The position numbers and the translations under genes are program-made. Of a stretch of 64,000 nt of DNA, positions 14,823 through 23,794 are shown piece after piece (position 1 is the stretch's first letter; each line of letters begins with the position of its first letter). Source of the DNA: Pseudoxanthomonas sp. Root65 (GTDB lineage: Bacteria; Pseudomonadota; Gammaproteobacteria; Xanthomonadales; Xanthomonadaceae); NCBI RefSeq assembly GCF_001427635.1, contig NZ_LMHA01000001.1, positions 1,649,133-1,713,132 on the forward strand, written 5' to 3'. The notes beneath the pieces are model-generated. The model had not been told where the DNA came from. It did no database searches and saw only the letters and a program-made list of their open reading frames with translations.

Positions 14823-17800
14823 ATGTCGGTGGAACAGGGCGGAAAAGAAACAGCAGTCAACCTCGGCGATGCCGGCCCGGGCCCGCAGGATCCTTGGCGA
14901 CTCACCCATCGCGGGATCGACCGCACGCGCGCCGCACGCGATGAAACCCTGTTCGCTCTGGCCAACGGCACGCTGGGCGTGCGCGGTGCGCTGGAGGAAG
15001 ACGACAGCGCCAGCGACGGCACGTTCCTGTCCAGCGTGTTCGAGCAGAACCCGATCCACTACCACGAGCGTTTCCCCGGCTTCACCCGCAGCACCGATAC
15101 CCGCGTGCCGGTGGCCGAGGGCAAGCACATCCGCCTGCAGCTGGGCGACGTTCCGCTGCGGCTCGCGGACGCGGAGTGGCTGGACTTCGAGCGCACCCTG
15201 GACCTGGCAGCCGGCACGCTGCACCGGCGCCTGCGGCTGAAGACGCCGCAGGGCCACATGCTGCAGATCACGGCGCAGCGCGTGGTGCCGCTGGCCGAAC
15301 GCGCGCTGCTGGCGATCCGCTTCGAGGTGGTCTCGGTCGACTACACGGGACCGCTGACCCTGACGTCGTCCATCGAGACCGGTCGCCAGGCGGTCGAGCA
15401 GGGCGATGATCCCCGCATCGGCGTGCATGGCGGCAAGGGCCTGCAGGTCGCGGACGAACATGCCGATGCCGACACCGCGCGGCTGACCCAGCGCACCCAT
15501 CACAGCGGCGTGGCGCTGGCCTGCGCGCAACAGCATCGCCTGTCGCCGGATCTCGCCTTCGAGGGTGCGCGGGCGGAACCGGGGCGCGTCGAGCAGCGCT
15601 ACGTCGCGACACTGACGCCCGGCGCGTCGGTGGTGATCGAGAAGTTCGTCGCCTACGACGATGGCAACGGCCGGTCCGCCGATGGCGTGGATGCCGTGCT
15701 GGCCCGCGCACAGGCGGCCGGGTTCGAGGCCATCGCCGCGGCCCAGGCGGCCTCGCTGCAGGAGTTCTGGCGGCACGCCGACCTGTCGGTGGCCGGCGAT
15801 CCGGCGGCAGAGCTCGCGCTGCGCTTCAACCTGTTCCACCTGCTGCAATCGGCCGGGCGCGACGGCATCACCGGCACGGCGGCTAAAGGCATCACCGGCG
15901 AGGGCTACGAGGGCCACTGCTTCTGGGACACCGAGGCCTTCGTGTTGCCGGTGATGGCGTTCACCGCGCCAGCGGTGGCGCGCGCGATGCTGATGTACCG
16001 CTACCGCACGCTGGACGGCGCACGCGACACTGCGCGGGCGATGAACCATGCGCGGGGTGCGCTGTACCCGTGGCGCACCATCGCCGGTCGCGAATGTTCC
16101 GCGCACTATCCCAGCGGCTCGGCGGCGTACCACATCAACGCCGCCATCGCCTACGGGATCGGGCTTTATCTCGACGCCAGCGATGATCTCGATTTCCTCA
16201 GCGAGGCTGGCGCCGAGATTCTTTTCGAAACCGCGCGCATCTGGCCGCAGGCCGGGCATTTCAACCCGCGGCTCGACGGCGCGTTCTGCATCCACGAAGT
16301 GACCGGTCCGGACGAATACACCACGCTGGTCAACAACAACTGGTATACCAACCGCATGGCGAAGCGGCACCTTCAGCGCGCCGTGCAGGCGTGGAACCGC
16401 TTGTCGGCGGATCGTCCGGAGGCACTGCACGCGCTCGCGGCGCGTATCGGACTGGAGGCAGACGAAGTGGCGCTGTGGCAGCGCGCCGCCGACGCCATGC
16501 ACCTGCCGGTCGATGACGCACTCGGCATCCATCCGCAGGACGACGACTTCCTCGACAAGCCGCGCTGGCCGTTCCCGAACCGCGAAGGCGCGCACCGTCC
16601 GCTGCTGCTCGACTACCATCCGCTCACGCTGTACCGCCATCAGGTCTGCAAGCAGGCCGACGTGGTGATGGCGCTGGTGCTGGCCGGCGATGGCATCCCG
16701 CTGGGCAGCAAGCGGCGCGACTTCGACTATTACGAAGCGGTCACCACCCACGACTCCACGCTGTCGGCGCCGGTGTTCGGCATCCTCGCCAGCGAAGTGG
16801 GACAGGACGAAAAGGCGTGGCAGTACTTCGACGCCAGCCTGCGCGTGGACCTGGACGACCTGCATGGCAACACCGACCACGGCGTGCACATGGCGGCGAT
16901 GGCGGGCAGCTGGCTGGGGTTGGTGCAGGGCTTCGGTGGACTGCGGGTGGTGCAGGGGCGGCTGCGGTTTTCGCCCACGCTGCCGGCGGCGTGGAAAGGC
17001 TACGGTTTCAACCTGCGCTGGCGCGGCTGTGCGCTGCGGGTCGACGTGGATGCGCGTGGTGTGCGTTACCGGCTGGACGACGGCGACGCGCTGGCGTTCG
17101 GCCACGCCGGCACCGACGTGCACCTGACCCGCGGGCGCGAAGCCGTGCTGCCGCTGGCCGTGCCGGCGCCGCCGAAGGCGACGTTCCCGCGGGACTGCAA
17201 GGCGCTGATCTTCGACCTGGACGGCGTGCTGACCGATACCGCGCATACGCACTACCGCGCGTGGAAGCGGCTGGCCGACGAAATCGGCGTGCCGTTCGAC
17301 CTGCAGGTCAACGAGCGCCTGAAGGGCGTGGACCGGATGGCGTCGCTGGAGATCATCCTGGAGCGCGCCACGCGTGCGCATTCGGCCGACGAGAAGCGCG
17401 CATTGGCCGACACCAAGAACGGCTACTACGTGCAGGAGATCGCCAACGTCGGCCCGCAGGACCTGTTCGATGGCGTGCGCGAGGTGCTCGATGCCGCCCG
17501 CGCCGTCGGACTGAAACTGGGCCTGGCCTCGGCCAGCCGCAACGCGCCCATGCTGCTGGACAAGCTGGGCATCGCCGACCGTTTCGACTACATCGCCGAC
17601 GCGGGCCGCATGGTCCGCGCCAAGCCCGACCCGGCCATCTTCCTGGATGTCGCGGCCGCGCTGGGCGTGCCACCGCACCGCTGCATCGGGGTGGAAGACG
17701 CGGCCGCCGGCATCGAAGCCATCCATGCCGCCGGCATGGCGGCCATCGGCATCGGCGACGCACGCGCGCTGAGGCATGCCGATGCCGTGATTCCCCGCAT

Positions 17801-17837
17801 CGCCGAGTTCGACCTGAGGACGTTCGTTTCGCCTTGA
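14823..17837 (+). CDS. GH65 disaccharide phosphorylase fused to beta-phosphoglucomutase
   Basis: A 1004-residue bifunctional cytoplasmic enzyme. Residues 1-775 are a glycoside hydrolase family 65 phosphorylase of the maltose/trehalose/kojibiose/nigerose type: N-terminal sandwich, then an (alpha/alpha)6 barrel with EGYEGHCFWDTE, and HEVTGPDEY containing the general acid Glu498. Residues about 790-1004 are a HAD-type beta-phosphoglucomutase: IFDLDGVLTDTAHTHYRAWK (Asp798, Asp800), the LKGVDRMASLE cap motif, SASRN, and GVEDAAAGIEA. The phosphorylase releases beta-glucose 1-phosphate, which the fused mutase turns into glucose 6-phosphate, so the product is channelled without a kinase step. The two are usually neighbouring genes. 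The start may be the ATG at 14823 or a GTG six bases earlier. The substrate cannot be read from sequence by eye. Confidence 0.92.
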   Translation: MSVEQGGKETAVNLGDAGPGPQDPWRLTHRGIDRTRAARDETLFALANGTLGVRGALEEDDSASDGTFLSSVFEQNPIHYHERFPGFTRSTDTRVPVAEGKHIRLQLGDVPLRLADAEWLDFERTLDLAAGTLHRRLRLKTPQGHMLQITAQRVVPLAERALLAIRFEVVSVDYTGPLTLTSSIETGRQAVEQGDDPRIGVHGGKGLQVADEHADADTARLTQRTHHSGVALACAQQHRLSPDLAFEGARAEPGRVEQRYVATLTPGASVVIEKFVAYDDGNGRSADGVDAVLARAQAAGFEAIAAAQAASLQEFWRHADLSVAGDPAAELALRFNLFHLLQSAGRDGITGTAAKGITGEGYEGHCFWDTEAFVLPVMAFTAPAVARAMLMYRYRTLDGARDTARAMNHARGALYPWRTIAGRECSAHYPSGSAAYHINAAIAYGIGLYLDASDDLDFLSEAGAEILFETARIWPQAGHFNPRLDGAFCIHEVTGPDEYTTLVNNNWYTNRMAKRHLQRAVQAWNRLSADRPEALHALAARIGLEADEVALWQRAADAMHLPVDDALGIHPQDDDFLDKPRWPFPNREGAHRPLLLDYHPLTLYRHQVCKQADVVMALVLAGDGIPLGSKRRDFDYYEAVTTHDSTLSAPVFGILASEVGQDEKAWQYFDASLRVDLDDLHGNTDHGVHMAAMAGSWLGLVQGFGGLRVVQGRLRFSPTLPAAWKGYGFNLRWRGCALRVDVDARGVRYRLDDGDALAFGHAGTDVHLTRGREAVLPLAVPAPPKATFPRDCKALIFDLDGVLTDTAHTHYRAWKRLADEIGVPFDLQVNERLKGVDRMASLEIILERATRAHSADEKRALADTKNGYYVQEIANVGPQDLFDGVREVLDAARAVGLKLGLASASRNAPMLLDKLGIADRFDYIADAGRMVRAKPDPAIFLDVAAALGVPPHRCIGVEDAAAGIEAIHAAGMAAIGIGDARALRHADAVIPRIAEFDLRTFVSP

Positions 17838-17911
17838 CCGCACGTGGCCACAGAAGCCGCGGCGGCAGCCTGTCACTACAACAACAATCGCACTACGTGG
17901 AGGGAGAGACC

Positions 17912-20314
17912 ATGCAACACACCAAGCACCCGATGCGCTACGCCATGTCGGCCGCCATCGCGCTGGCCCTGGCGCCGGCGCTGGCGTCCGCACAGGACGC
18001 TGCGCCGACCGCCGCCAACGATGACGCGACCACGCTGGACGCGGTGGTCGTCAGCGGCACGGCCAAGTTCAAGGGCCTGCGCAAGCGCGACGCCAGCTTC
18101 TCGATCAGCACGGCCACGCCGGAACAGATCCAGGAGACCGCGCCTACCAGTACCGCCGACCTGCTGAAGATCGTGCCGGGCGTGTGGGCCGAGGCCAGCG
18201 GCGGCGGTACCGGCGCCAACGTTTTCGTGCGCGGCATGCCCTCCGAAGGCGATGCACCGTTCTTCACCCTGCAACTGGACGGCTCGCCGATCTTCCCGCC
18301 GCCGACGCTGTCGTTCCTGGAGAACACCACGCTATTCCGCATCGACGACACCATCGCGCGTGTCGAAGGCCTGCGCGGTGGTCCCAGCCCGATCTATTCC
18401 AACGGCCAGCCCGGCGTCACCGTCAACTTCATTCAGAAGAAAGGCGAGGACACGCCGGAAGGCCTGGTGCGCATGACCCTGGGCACCGACAGCCTGCGCC
18501 GTGTCGACTTCTACAGCGGCGGCCCGCTCAGTGCGGACAGCGGCTGGTATTACAGCGTGGGCGGCTTCTACCGCGAGACCGACGGCGTGCGCCAGACCGG
18601 CTTTCCGGTGGAGAAGGGTGGTCAGCTGAGCGCCACGCTGACCAAGCGCTGGGCCGAAGGCGAATTCAACCTCTATGCGCGCCACACGGACGACAAGAAC
18701 ACCTTCTACACCGCGGTACCGCTGGTCTCGCGCAACAACGGGCAGGACATCTCCAGCTTCCCCGGCCTGGACGCCACCACCGGCACACTGGTCGGCGACG
18801 ACTTCCGCCGGGTGACGCTGCCCACCGGCGTGGGCAACGAGACCATGACGCGCGATCTGGCCGATGGCCGCGGCGTGGACATCGACGTGTTCGGTGGTTC
18901 GCTGGACTGGTATGTCGGCAACTGGACGATCAGCGACAAGTTCAATTACCTGAAAGGCGATGCGCCGACCTACGCGCTGTTCACCGGCGCCAACCCGCAG
19001 ACGCTGTCCTCGTTCATCACTGACACCTACGGCGCGGGCGTGACGGGAACGGGTACGTTCGTCAACGGCGGCGGTGCGGTCGATCCGAACCAGCAGGTGC
19101 TGACTGCGGGCTTCTGGGTGGTGGACAAGGAAATCAGCTCGTTCACCAACGACCTGCGTTTCAGCGTCGACCTGACCGAGCGCAATTCGCTGACCTTCGG
19201 CGTGTACTACGCCGACTACTCGTCCAAGGACCGCTGGTGGCTGGGCAACAACATGCTGCTGACGGCGCAGGACAACGCGCGGCGGGTGAACCTGGCGCTG
19301 TCCAATGGGCAGGTCGCCACGCGTGATGGCTTCGTCGGCACGGCGTTCTACAACATCCGCGGCGATTACGACGGCCAGAACACCGCCTTCTTCATCGCCG
19401 ACGAATGGACCGTCAACGACCGCATCCGCCTGGATGCCGGCGTGCGCTATGAGCGCCAGGAAGTGAACGGAACGGTGTGGGATCCCGTGACACGCGATCT
19501 CGACGGCGACCAGAACACCCTGTACGACAACACCACCTCGGTCTCGACCACGCCGCGCAGCATCGACCAGAACGACAGCGACGTGTCGTGGACGGCCGGC
19601 CTGAACTACACGCTCAACGACAGCGTCAGCCTGTTCGGACGCGTCAACTCGGGGTTCACCTTCCCGCAGTTCGACAACCTGCGCGACGGCGCCAACAACA
19701 AGACCGAGATCGACCAGTACGAGCTGGGCCTGAAGGCGGGCGGCGAGACGTACGAGATGTACCTGACCGCGTTCTACAACGACTTCACCGGCCTGCGCTA
19801 CCAGGCGTTCGACAACAACGGCAACAACGTGGTCATCATCGGCGACTCGAAGGCGCGCGGCCTGGAATTCGAGGGCGCGTGGCGGCCGGTGGGCGGTTTC
19901 GAGCTGGCGTGGAATGCGACCTGGCTGCGCGCCAAGTACGGCGACTTCTCCACGTTCGACGGCAACCAGGTGGTGCGCCAGCCGAAGTTCCGCACGCGGC
20001 TGACGCCGAGCTACTACTGGTCGATGCCCTGGGGCGACCTGAAGGTGTTCACCACCTACACGCATGTCGGCGACCGTTACTCCGATCCCGCCAACGGCCA
20101 GGTGCTGCCCGAATACGACACCTGGGACATCGGCGCCAGCGCGCACGTGGGCGACCACTGGGAGTTCACCTTCTCGGGCCGCAACGTCACCGACGAGATC
20201 GCGCTGACCGAGGGCAATGCGCGCGTGCTGGGCAATGCGACCAGTGGCGGCGTATTCATGGGCCGTCCGCTGGAAGGAACCTCGTACCAGGCCTCCGTCG
20301 CCTACCGCTGGTGA
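17912..20314 (+). CDS. TonB-dependent outer-membrane receptor for the sugar locus
   Basis: An 800-residue protein with a signal peptide (MRYAMSAAIALALAPALASAQ), a short TonB-box-like 'TTLDAVVVSGTA' (about residue 43-54), a plug domain (about 60-175, 'DLLKIVPGVWAEASGGGTGANVFVRGMP') and a 22-strand barrel ending in ASVAYRW with C-terminal aromatic residue. AGGGAGAG precedes the ATG at 17912. It follows the GH65-PGM gene by 74 bases and precedes the MFS gene. In Xanthomonads such receptors import oligosaccharides within carbohydrate utilisation loci; a role in glucobiose uptake is inferred from context. Confidence 0.92.
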   Translation: MQHTKHPMRYAMSAAIALALAPALASAQDAAPTAANDDATTLDAVVVSGTAKFKGLRKRDASFSISTATPEQIQETAPTSTADLLKIVPGVWAEASGGGTGANVFVRGMPSEGDAPFFTLQLDGSPIFPPPTLSFLENTTLFRIDDTIARVEGLRGGPSPIYSNGQPGVTVNFIQKKGEDTPEGLVRMTLGTDSLRRVDFYSGGPLSADSGWYYSVGGFYRETDGVRQTGFPVEKGGQLSATLTKRWAEGEFNLYARHTDDKNTFYTAVPLVSRNNGQDISSFPGLDATTGTLVGDDFRRVTLPTGVGNETMTRDLADGRGVDIDVFGGSLDWYVGNWTISDKFNYLKGDAPTYALFTGANPQTLSSFITDTYGAGVTGTGTFVNGGGAVDPNQQVLTAGFWVVDKEISSFTNDLRFSVDLTERNSLTFGVYYADYSSKDRWWLGNNMLLTAQDNARRVNLALSNGQVATRDGFVGTAFYNIRGDYDGQNTAFFIADEWTVNDRIRLDAGVRYERQEVNGTVWDPVTRDLDGDQNTLYDNTTSVSTTPRSIDQNDSDVSWTAGLNYTLNDSVSLFGRVNSGFTFPQFDNLRDGANNKTEIDQYELGLKAGGETYEMYLTAFYNDFTGLRYQAFDNNGNNVVIIGDSKARGLEFEGAWRPVGGFELAWNATWLRAKYGDFSTFDGNQVVRQPKFRTRLTPSYYWSMPWGDLKVFTTYTHVGDRYSDPANGQVLPEYDTWDIGASAHVGDHWEFTFSGRNVTDEIALTEGNARVLGNATSGGVFMGRPLEGTSYQASVAYRW

Positions 20315-20320
20315 CGCACC

Positions 20321-20350
20321 GCGGCCCGCGATGCCGTGGGCCGTCTTCCG
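20321..20350 (+). terminator. Possible attenuator/terminator after the TonB receptor gene
   Basis: CGGCCC-N10-GGGCCG hairpin (20322-20343) followed by TCTTCC. The T tract is weak; it may reduce rather than stop read-through into the MFS gene. Confidence 0.4.
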
Positions 20351-20476
20351 CCGTCGCGCCGTCTCTCCCGGCGCGGCGGCGCATCCCTCCCACGCGTGCT
20401 GCGCCGCCAGGCGCGGCCGCTCCCGCGCAGGCCGGCCGATGCGGCTAGGATGCGTCCGACCCGACCGGTACCGCCG

Positions 20477-21721
20477 ATGACACGCACCCGCATGATCCTG
20501 GCGATGATCCTGACGTACATGATCTTCGCCATGCTGTTGAATTCCGTCGGCACGGTGATCCTGCAGTCCATCCAGGGCTTCGGCATCACCAAGGCCGACG
20601 CCAGCCTGCTGGAGGCGTTCAAGGACCTGCCGATCGCCATCACCTCGTTCCTGGTGGCGTCGTTCCTGCCGCGGCTGGGCTATCGCCGGGCGATGATGCT
20701 CGGCCTCCTGCTGGTCGCCGCCGCCTGCGTCGCGATGCCGCTGCTGCAGGCGTTCTGGGCGACCAAGCTGCTGTTCGCCACGGTCGGCGTGGCGTTCGCA
20801 CTGGTGAAGGTGTCGGTGTATTCCAGCATCGGCCTGCTGACCGAAGACGCCAAGGCGCATGCCGCGCTGACCAGCACGGTGGAAGGCTGGTTCATGGTCG
20901 GCATCCTGGGCAGCGCCTGGCTGTTCGCCGCCTTCATCAATGCCGACGCGCCGGGCGATCCGGTCTGGCTGGACGTCTACTGGGTGCTGGCGGGGCTCTG
21001 CCTCGCGGTGATCGTACTGTTGGCGACCTGCACGCTGGACGAGCGCGCGGCGCAGGATGGCCATGCGGCGGGCGAATCCTTCATCGACATGTTCCGCTTG
21101 TTGGCGCTGCCGCTCGTAGTGGTGTTTCTGGTATCCGCCTTCCTCTACGTGCTGATGGAACAGGCCATCAACACCTGGCTGCCCACGTTCAACCGCGAGA
21201 TCCTGCACCTGCCCACCACGCTCAGCGTGCAGGCGGCCAGCATCTTCGCCGGTTCGCTGGCGCTGGGCAGACTGGGCGGCGGCGTGCTGCTGCGGCGCGT
21301 GCCGTGGTTCTGGCTGCTGTCGGCATGCGTGGTGGCGATGGCGGTGCTGGTGCTGCTGGCGCTGCCGCTGGCGGCCAACGTGCAGGCGCGCGACGGCATG
21401 ACCTGGTGGAGCGCGCCGGCGGCCGCCTATGTCTTCCCGATGATCGGCCTGCTGATGGCGCCGATCTATCCGGCGATCAATTCGGTGGTGCTCAGCGCGC
21501 TGCCGAAGTCGCGGCATGCGGCGATGACCGGGCTGATCGTGGTGTTCTCCGCGCTGGGCGGCACGACTGGTTCATACGTGACCGGGCAGTTGTTCGCGCA
21601 CTTCGACGGATCGCGCGCGTTCTACCTGCTGCTCGCGCCGATGGCGATGCTGCTGGTATCGATGGCCCTGCTGCAGCGGGCGGTGTCCAAGCGGCAGGGT
21701 GGCGTTCCGCCAGTCGCCTGA
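20477..21721 (+). CDS. MFS sugar transporter
   Basis: A 414-residue inner-membrane protein with twelve predicted helices. Loop motifs include 'FLPRLGYRRAMMLGL' between helices 2 and 3 (the MFS motif A position), and a central cytoplasmic loop lies around 'DERAAQDGHAAGESFIDMF'. The start at 20477 is the first Met before helix 1. Its position at the end of the LacI/GH65/TonB receptor locus suggests it carries the disaccharide from periplasm to cytoplasm for phosphorolysis. It looks closer to FucP/glucose-galactose permeases than to MalY-type carriers, but this is a judgement by eye. Confidence 0.85.
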   Translation: MTRTRMILAMILTYMIFAMLLNSVGTVILQSIQGFGITKADASLLEAFKDLPIAITSFLVASFLPRLGYRRAMMLGLLLVAAACVAMPLLQAFWATKLLFATVGVAFALVKVSVYSSIGLLTEDAKAHAALTSTVEGWFMVGILGSAWLFAAFINADAPGDPVWLDVYWVLAGLCLAVIVLLATCTLDERAAQDGHAAGESFIDMFRLLALPLVVVFLVSAFLYVLMEQAINTWLPTFNREILHLPTTLSVQAASIFAGSLALGRLGGGVLLRRVPWFWLLSACVVAMAVLVLLALPLAANVQARDGMTWWSAPAAAYVFPMIGLLMAPIYPAINSVVLSALPKSRHAAMTGLIVVFSALGGTTGSYVTGQLFAHFDGSRAFYLLLAPMAMLLVSMALLQRAVSKRQGGVPPVA

Positions 21722-21782
21722 TGCGCATGCGTTGACGCCACGTGGCGTATCGTTCGTCCCTCTTCCCTGGATGAGATGACGC

Positions 21783-22238
21783 ATGAACGCGACCGGCGTG
21801 GCCTTGGCCCTCTTCATCGGCATGCTGTTGCCGTTGCAGGCGCTGATCAATGCCTCGCTGGGGCGACAGACATCCGGGCCGCTGTTCGCCTCGCTGTGCT
21901 CGTTCCTGGTGGGTACGGGCGTGCTGTTGGCGTGGTGGCTGCTGACGCGGCCGGTGTTCGTGCCGGCCGCGCTGGCGAAGGTGCCGTGGTGGGCGTGGAC
22001 CGGGGGCGTGATCGGCGCGCTATTCGTCGCCTCGGCCACCTTGCTGGTGCCGCGGCTGGGCGCTGCGTCGCTGATCTGCCTGGTGGTGGCGGGGCAACTG
22101 GTGGGCTCGGTGGTGCTGGACCACTTCGGCGTGCTGCATGCGCGCCAGCCGGTGGATGCGCTGCGCGTGGTCGGCCTGCTGCTGGTCGTCGCCGGCGCCC
22201 TGCTGGTGGTGAAGCCGTGGCAGGCGACCGGCGGATAA
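21783..22238 (+). CDS. DMT-family transporter, YdcZ/DUF606 type
   Basis: A 151-residue protein with five predicted helices; 'GMLLPLQALINASLGRQTSGPLFASLCSFLVGTG' and 'PWWAWTGGVIGALFVASATLLVPRLGAA' are the DUF606 (YdcZ) signature. Half-size members work as homo- or heterodimers; the substrate is unknown. The following gene starts three bases past the stop. Confidence 0.85.
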   Translation: MNATGVALALFIGMLLPLQALINASLGRQTSGPLFASLCSFLVGTGVLLAWWLLTRPVFVPAALAKVPWWAWTGGVIGALFVASATLLVPRLGAASLICLVVAGQLVGSVVLDHFGVLHARQPVDALRVVGLLLVVAGALLVVKPWQATGG

Positions 22239-22241
22239 GCG

Positions 22242-22799
22242 ATGGATGAGGTGCTGACCGGGCTGCCGCCGGTGGTGGCGCCCGACTGTCACGTGCTGGT
22301 GCTGGGCTCGATGCCGGGTGCGGCGTCGCTGCAGGCGGCCCGCTACTACGCCCATCCGCGCAACCGGTTCTGGCCGGTGATGGCCGCGCTGACCGGCGTC
22401 GCGGTGGAAGCGCCTTACGAGGAACGGCTGGCAGCGTCGCAGCGGGCCGGCATTGGCCTGTGGGATGTGATCGGCGAATGCCGCCGTGCCGGCAGCCTGG
22501 ACAGTGCGATCGTCCGCGGCAGCGAACGGCCCAACCCGGTTGCCGGTCTCGTGCACGGACTTGCCGCCCTGCGCGGCATCGCCCTCAACGGCGGCACCGC
22601 GGCGTCGCTGTTCCGGCGGCATATCCAGCCGCAATTGGATGACGCCTGGACGCAGCGCGTGCAGATCATCGCGTTGCCCTCGACCAGCCCGGCACACGCG
22701 GCGATGGACCTCGCGCGGCTGCGCGAGGCCTGGGATGTGCTGCGGCCGCTGCTGCCGGCCTCAACCGTGCGCGGGGCGAGCCGGCGTACGCAGCCGTAG
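22242..22799 (+). CDS. DNA-deoxyinosine (hypoxanthine) glycosylase, UDG superfamily
   Basis: A 185-residue base-excision repair enzyme. The N-terminal signature 'VLVLGSMPGAASLQAARYYAHPRNRFWPVM' and the C-terminal 'IIALPSTSPAHAAM' are the motif 1 and motif 2 regions of the family-6-like hypoxanthine-DNA glycosylases, which remove deaminated adenine. It directly follows the YdcZ-type gene and runs 39 bases into the 3' end of the convergent TspO-like gene. Confidence 0.85.
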   Translation: MDEVLTGLPPVVAPDCHVLVLGSMPGAASLQAARYYAHPRNRFWPVMAALTGVAVEAPYEERLAASQRAGIGLWDVIGECRRAGSLDSAIVRGSERPNPVAGLVHGLAALRGIALNGGTAASLFRRHIQPQLDDAWTQRVQIIALPSTSPAHAAMDLARLREAWDVLRPLLPASTVRGASRRTQP

Positions 22800-23519
22800 C
22801 CACACGGTCTGCACCGCCAGCACGGCGGCCACGGCAACAGCGACCCAGGCGGCGGTATCGCTGCCCGGCACGGTCCAGCCCGACTGCTTCACGTAGACCG
22901 CAGCCAGTGCCCAGAGTGCGGCCGCCGCGAACGCCAGGTTGCCGCGCATCCGCTGGTTCGCCGCGAGCAGCAGGGCGGCAGCGGCGGCGAACAGCACCAG
23001 CGTCCACGGCAGCATCGCGTCGGTCGGCAGCAGCCGATAGGCGACGATGACCTGCGCCGTGTTGAGGAATGCCGCCAGCGACAGCCAGCCGGCATGCAGC
23101 GACAGCGGCGCCCAGGCCCAGCCCGTGAGGCCCGGCGTCCCTTCACGCGCGGTGGAAAGCTTCAGCGCGCAGGCCAAGAGGCAGCCCAGCGCCGACCAGA
23201 TGATCAGCAGCGCCAGCCAGAACAGTTGCTGCGAGAACACCGGCACCCACAGAGCGGTCAGCGCGAAACCGGCCGCGGCCCAGGGGCGAACACCCGCCAG
23301 CGGCGCCTGGCGCGCGCGCGACGAAAATGCCTGCCAGGCGCCGAACACCACGTCCCACAGGAAGATCAGGCCCCAGATGGCGAAGGCGTAGCCCGCCGCG
23401 ACGATGAGCGTGGGGTATTGGTCTGAGATGGCGCCGTTGGTGGCCCCGAACGCGCCCTGCTGGGAAAACCAGGACACCGTGGGCATGGCGAGGGACAGCA
23501 GCAGGACGAGCCAGCGCAT
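22761..23519 (-). CDS. TspO/MBR-related tryptophan-rich membrane protein
   Basis: A 252-residue protein with about seven membrane helices. The hallmark 'NGAISDQYPTLIVAAGYAFAIWGLIFLWDVVFGAWQ' (residues about 28-63) is typical of proteins annotated as tryptophan-rich sensory protein, which are longer than true TspO. AAGGAGA at good spacing supports the ATG at 23519. The 275 bases upstream of it, shared with aceF, contain the divergent promoters. The gene end overlaps the convergent glycosylase gene by 39 bases. Confidence 0.75.
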   Translation of the reverse strand: MRWLVLLLSLAMPTVSWFSQQGAFGATNGAISDQYPTLIVAAGYAFAIWGLIFLWDVVFGAWQAFSSRARQAPLAGVRPWAAAGFALTALWVPVFSQQLFWLALLIIWSALGCLLACALKLSTAREGTPGLTGWAWAPLSLHAGWLSLAAFLNTAQVIVAYRLLPTDAMLPWTLVLFAAAAALLLAANQRMRGNLAFAAAALWALAAVYVKQSGWTVPGSDTAAWVAVAVAAVLAVQTVWLRLRTPARPAHG

Positions 23520-23728
23520 GGGAATCTCCTTGTCGGTCTGGGTGACGATGCTGGGGGCGGGGCTGTGAACAACGCATCGACATACGCAGCCGGACGCGGA
23601 CTGGATGAAAACATGCGGCCCCGTATCGCGGGCGCTCACGTCGCGCCGGGTCCGACCAAAGCGATACCACTGCGCGTCGCGCTGCGCGCAATGTCCCGCC
23701 GTGGACAGCAATTAACACCAATGAACGG

Positions 23729-23757
23729 TTGGCGCATCGCGCCGCTGCGGACACAAT
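23729..23757 (+). promoter_or_regulatory. Candidate sigma-70 promoter of aceF-lpdA
   Basis: TTGGCG (23729-23734), a 17-base spacer and CACAAT (23752-23757) lie 38 bases before the aceF start. Both boxes match four of six consensus bases. Confidence 0.5.
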
Positions 23758-23794
23758 AGGGGTTCCCTCTTCACGCCCGCACCGGAGTAACGCC

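Noticed and set aside
14475..17993. A 1172-residue open frame on the minus strand
   Set aside because: It is antisense to the GH65-PGM fusion and arises from high GC in the third codon position. It is rich in Arg/His/Gln with no domain, while the plus-strand frame has full catalytic motifs.
18332..21517. A 1061-residue minus-strand frame
   Set aside because: Antisense to the TonB receptor and MFS genes, both clearly coding on the plus strand.
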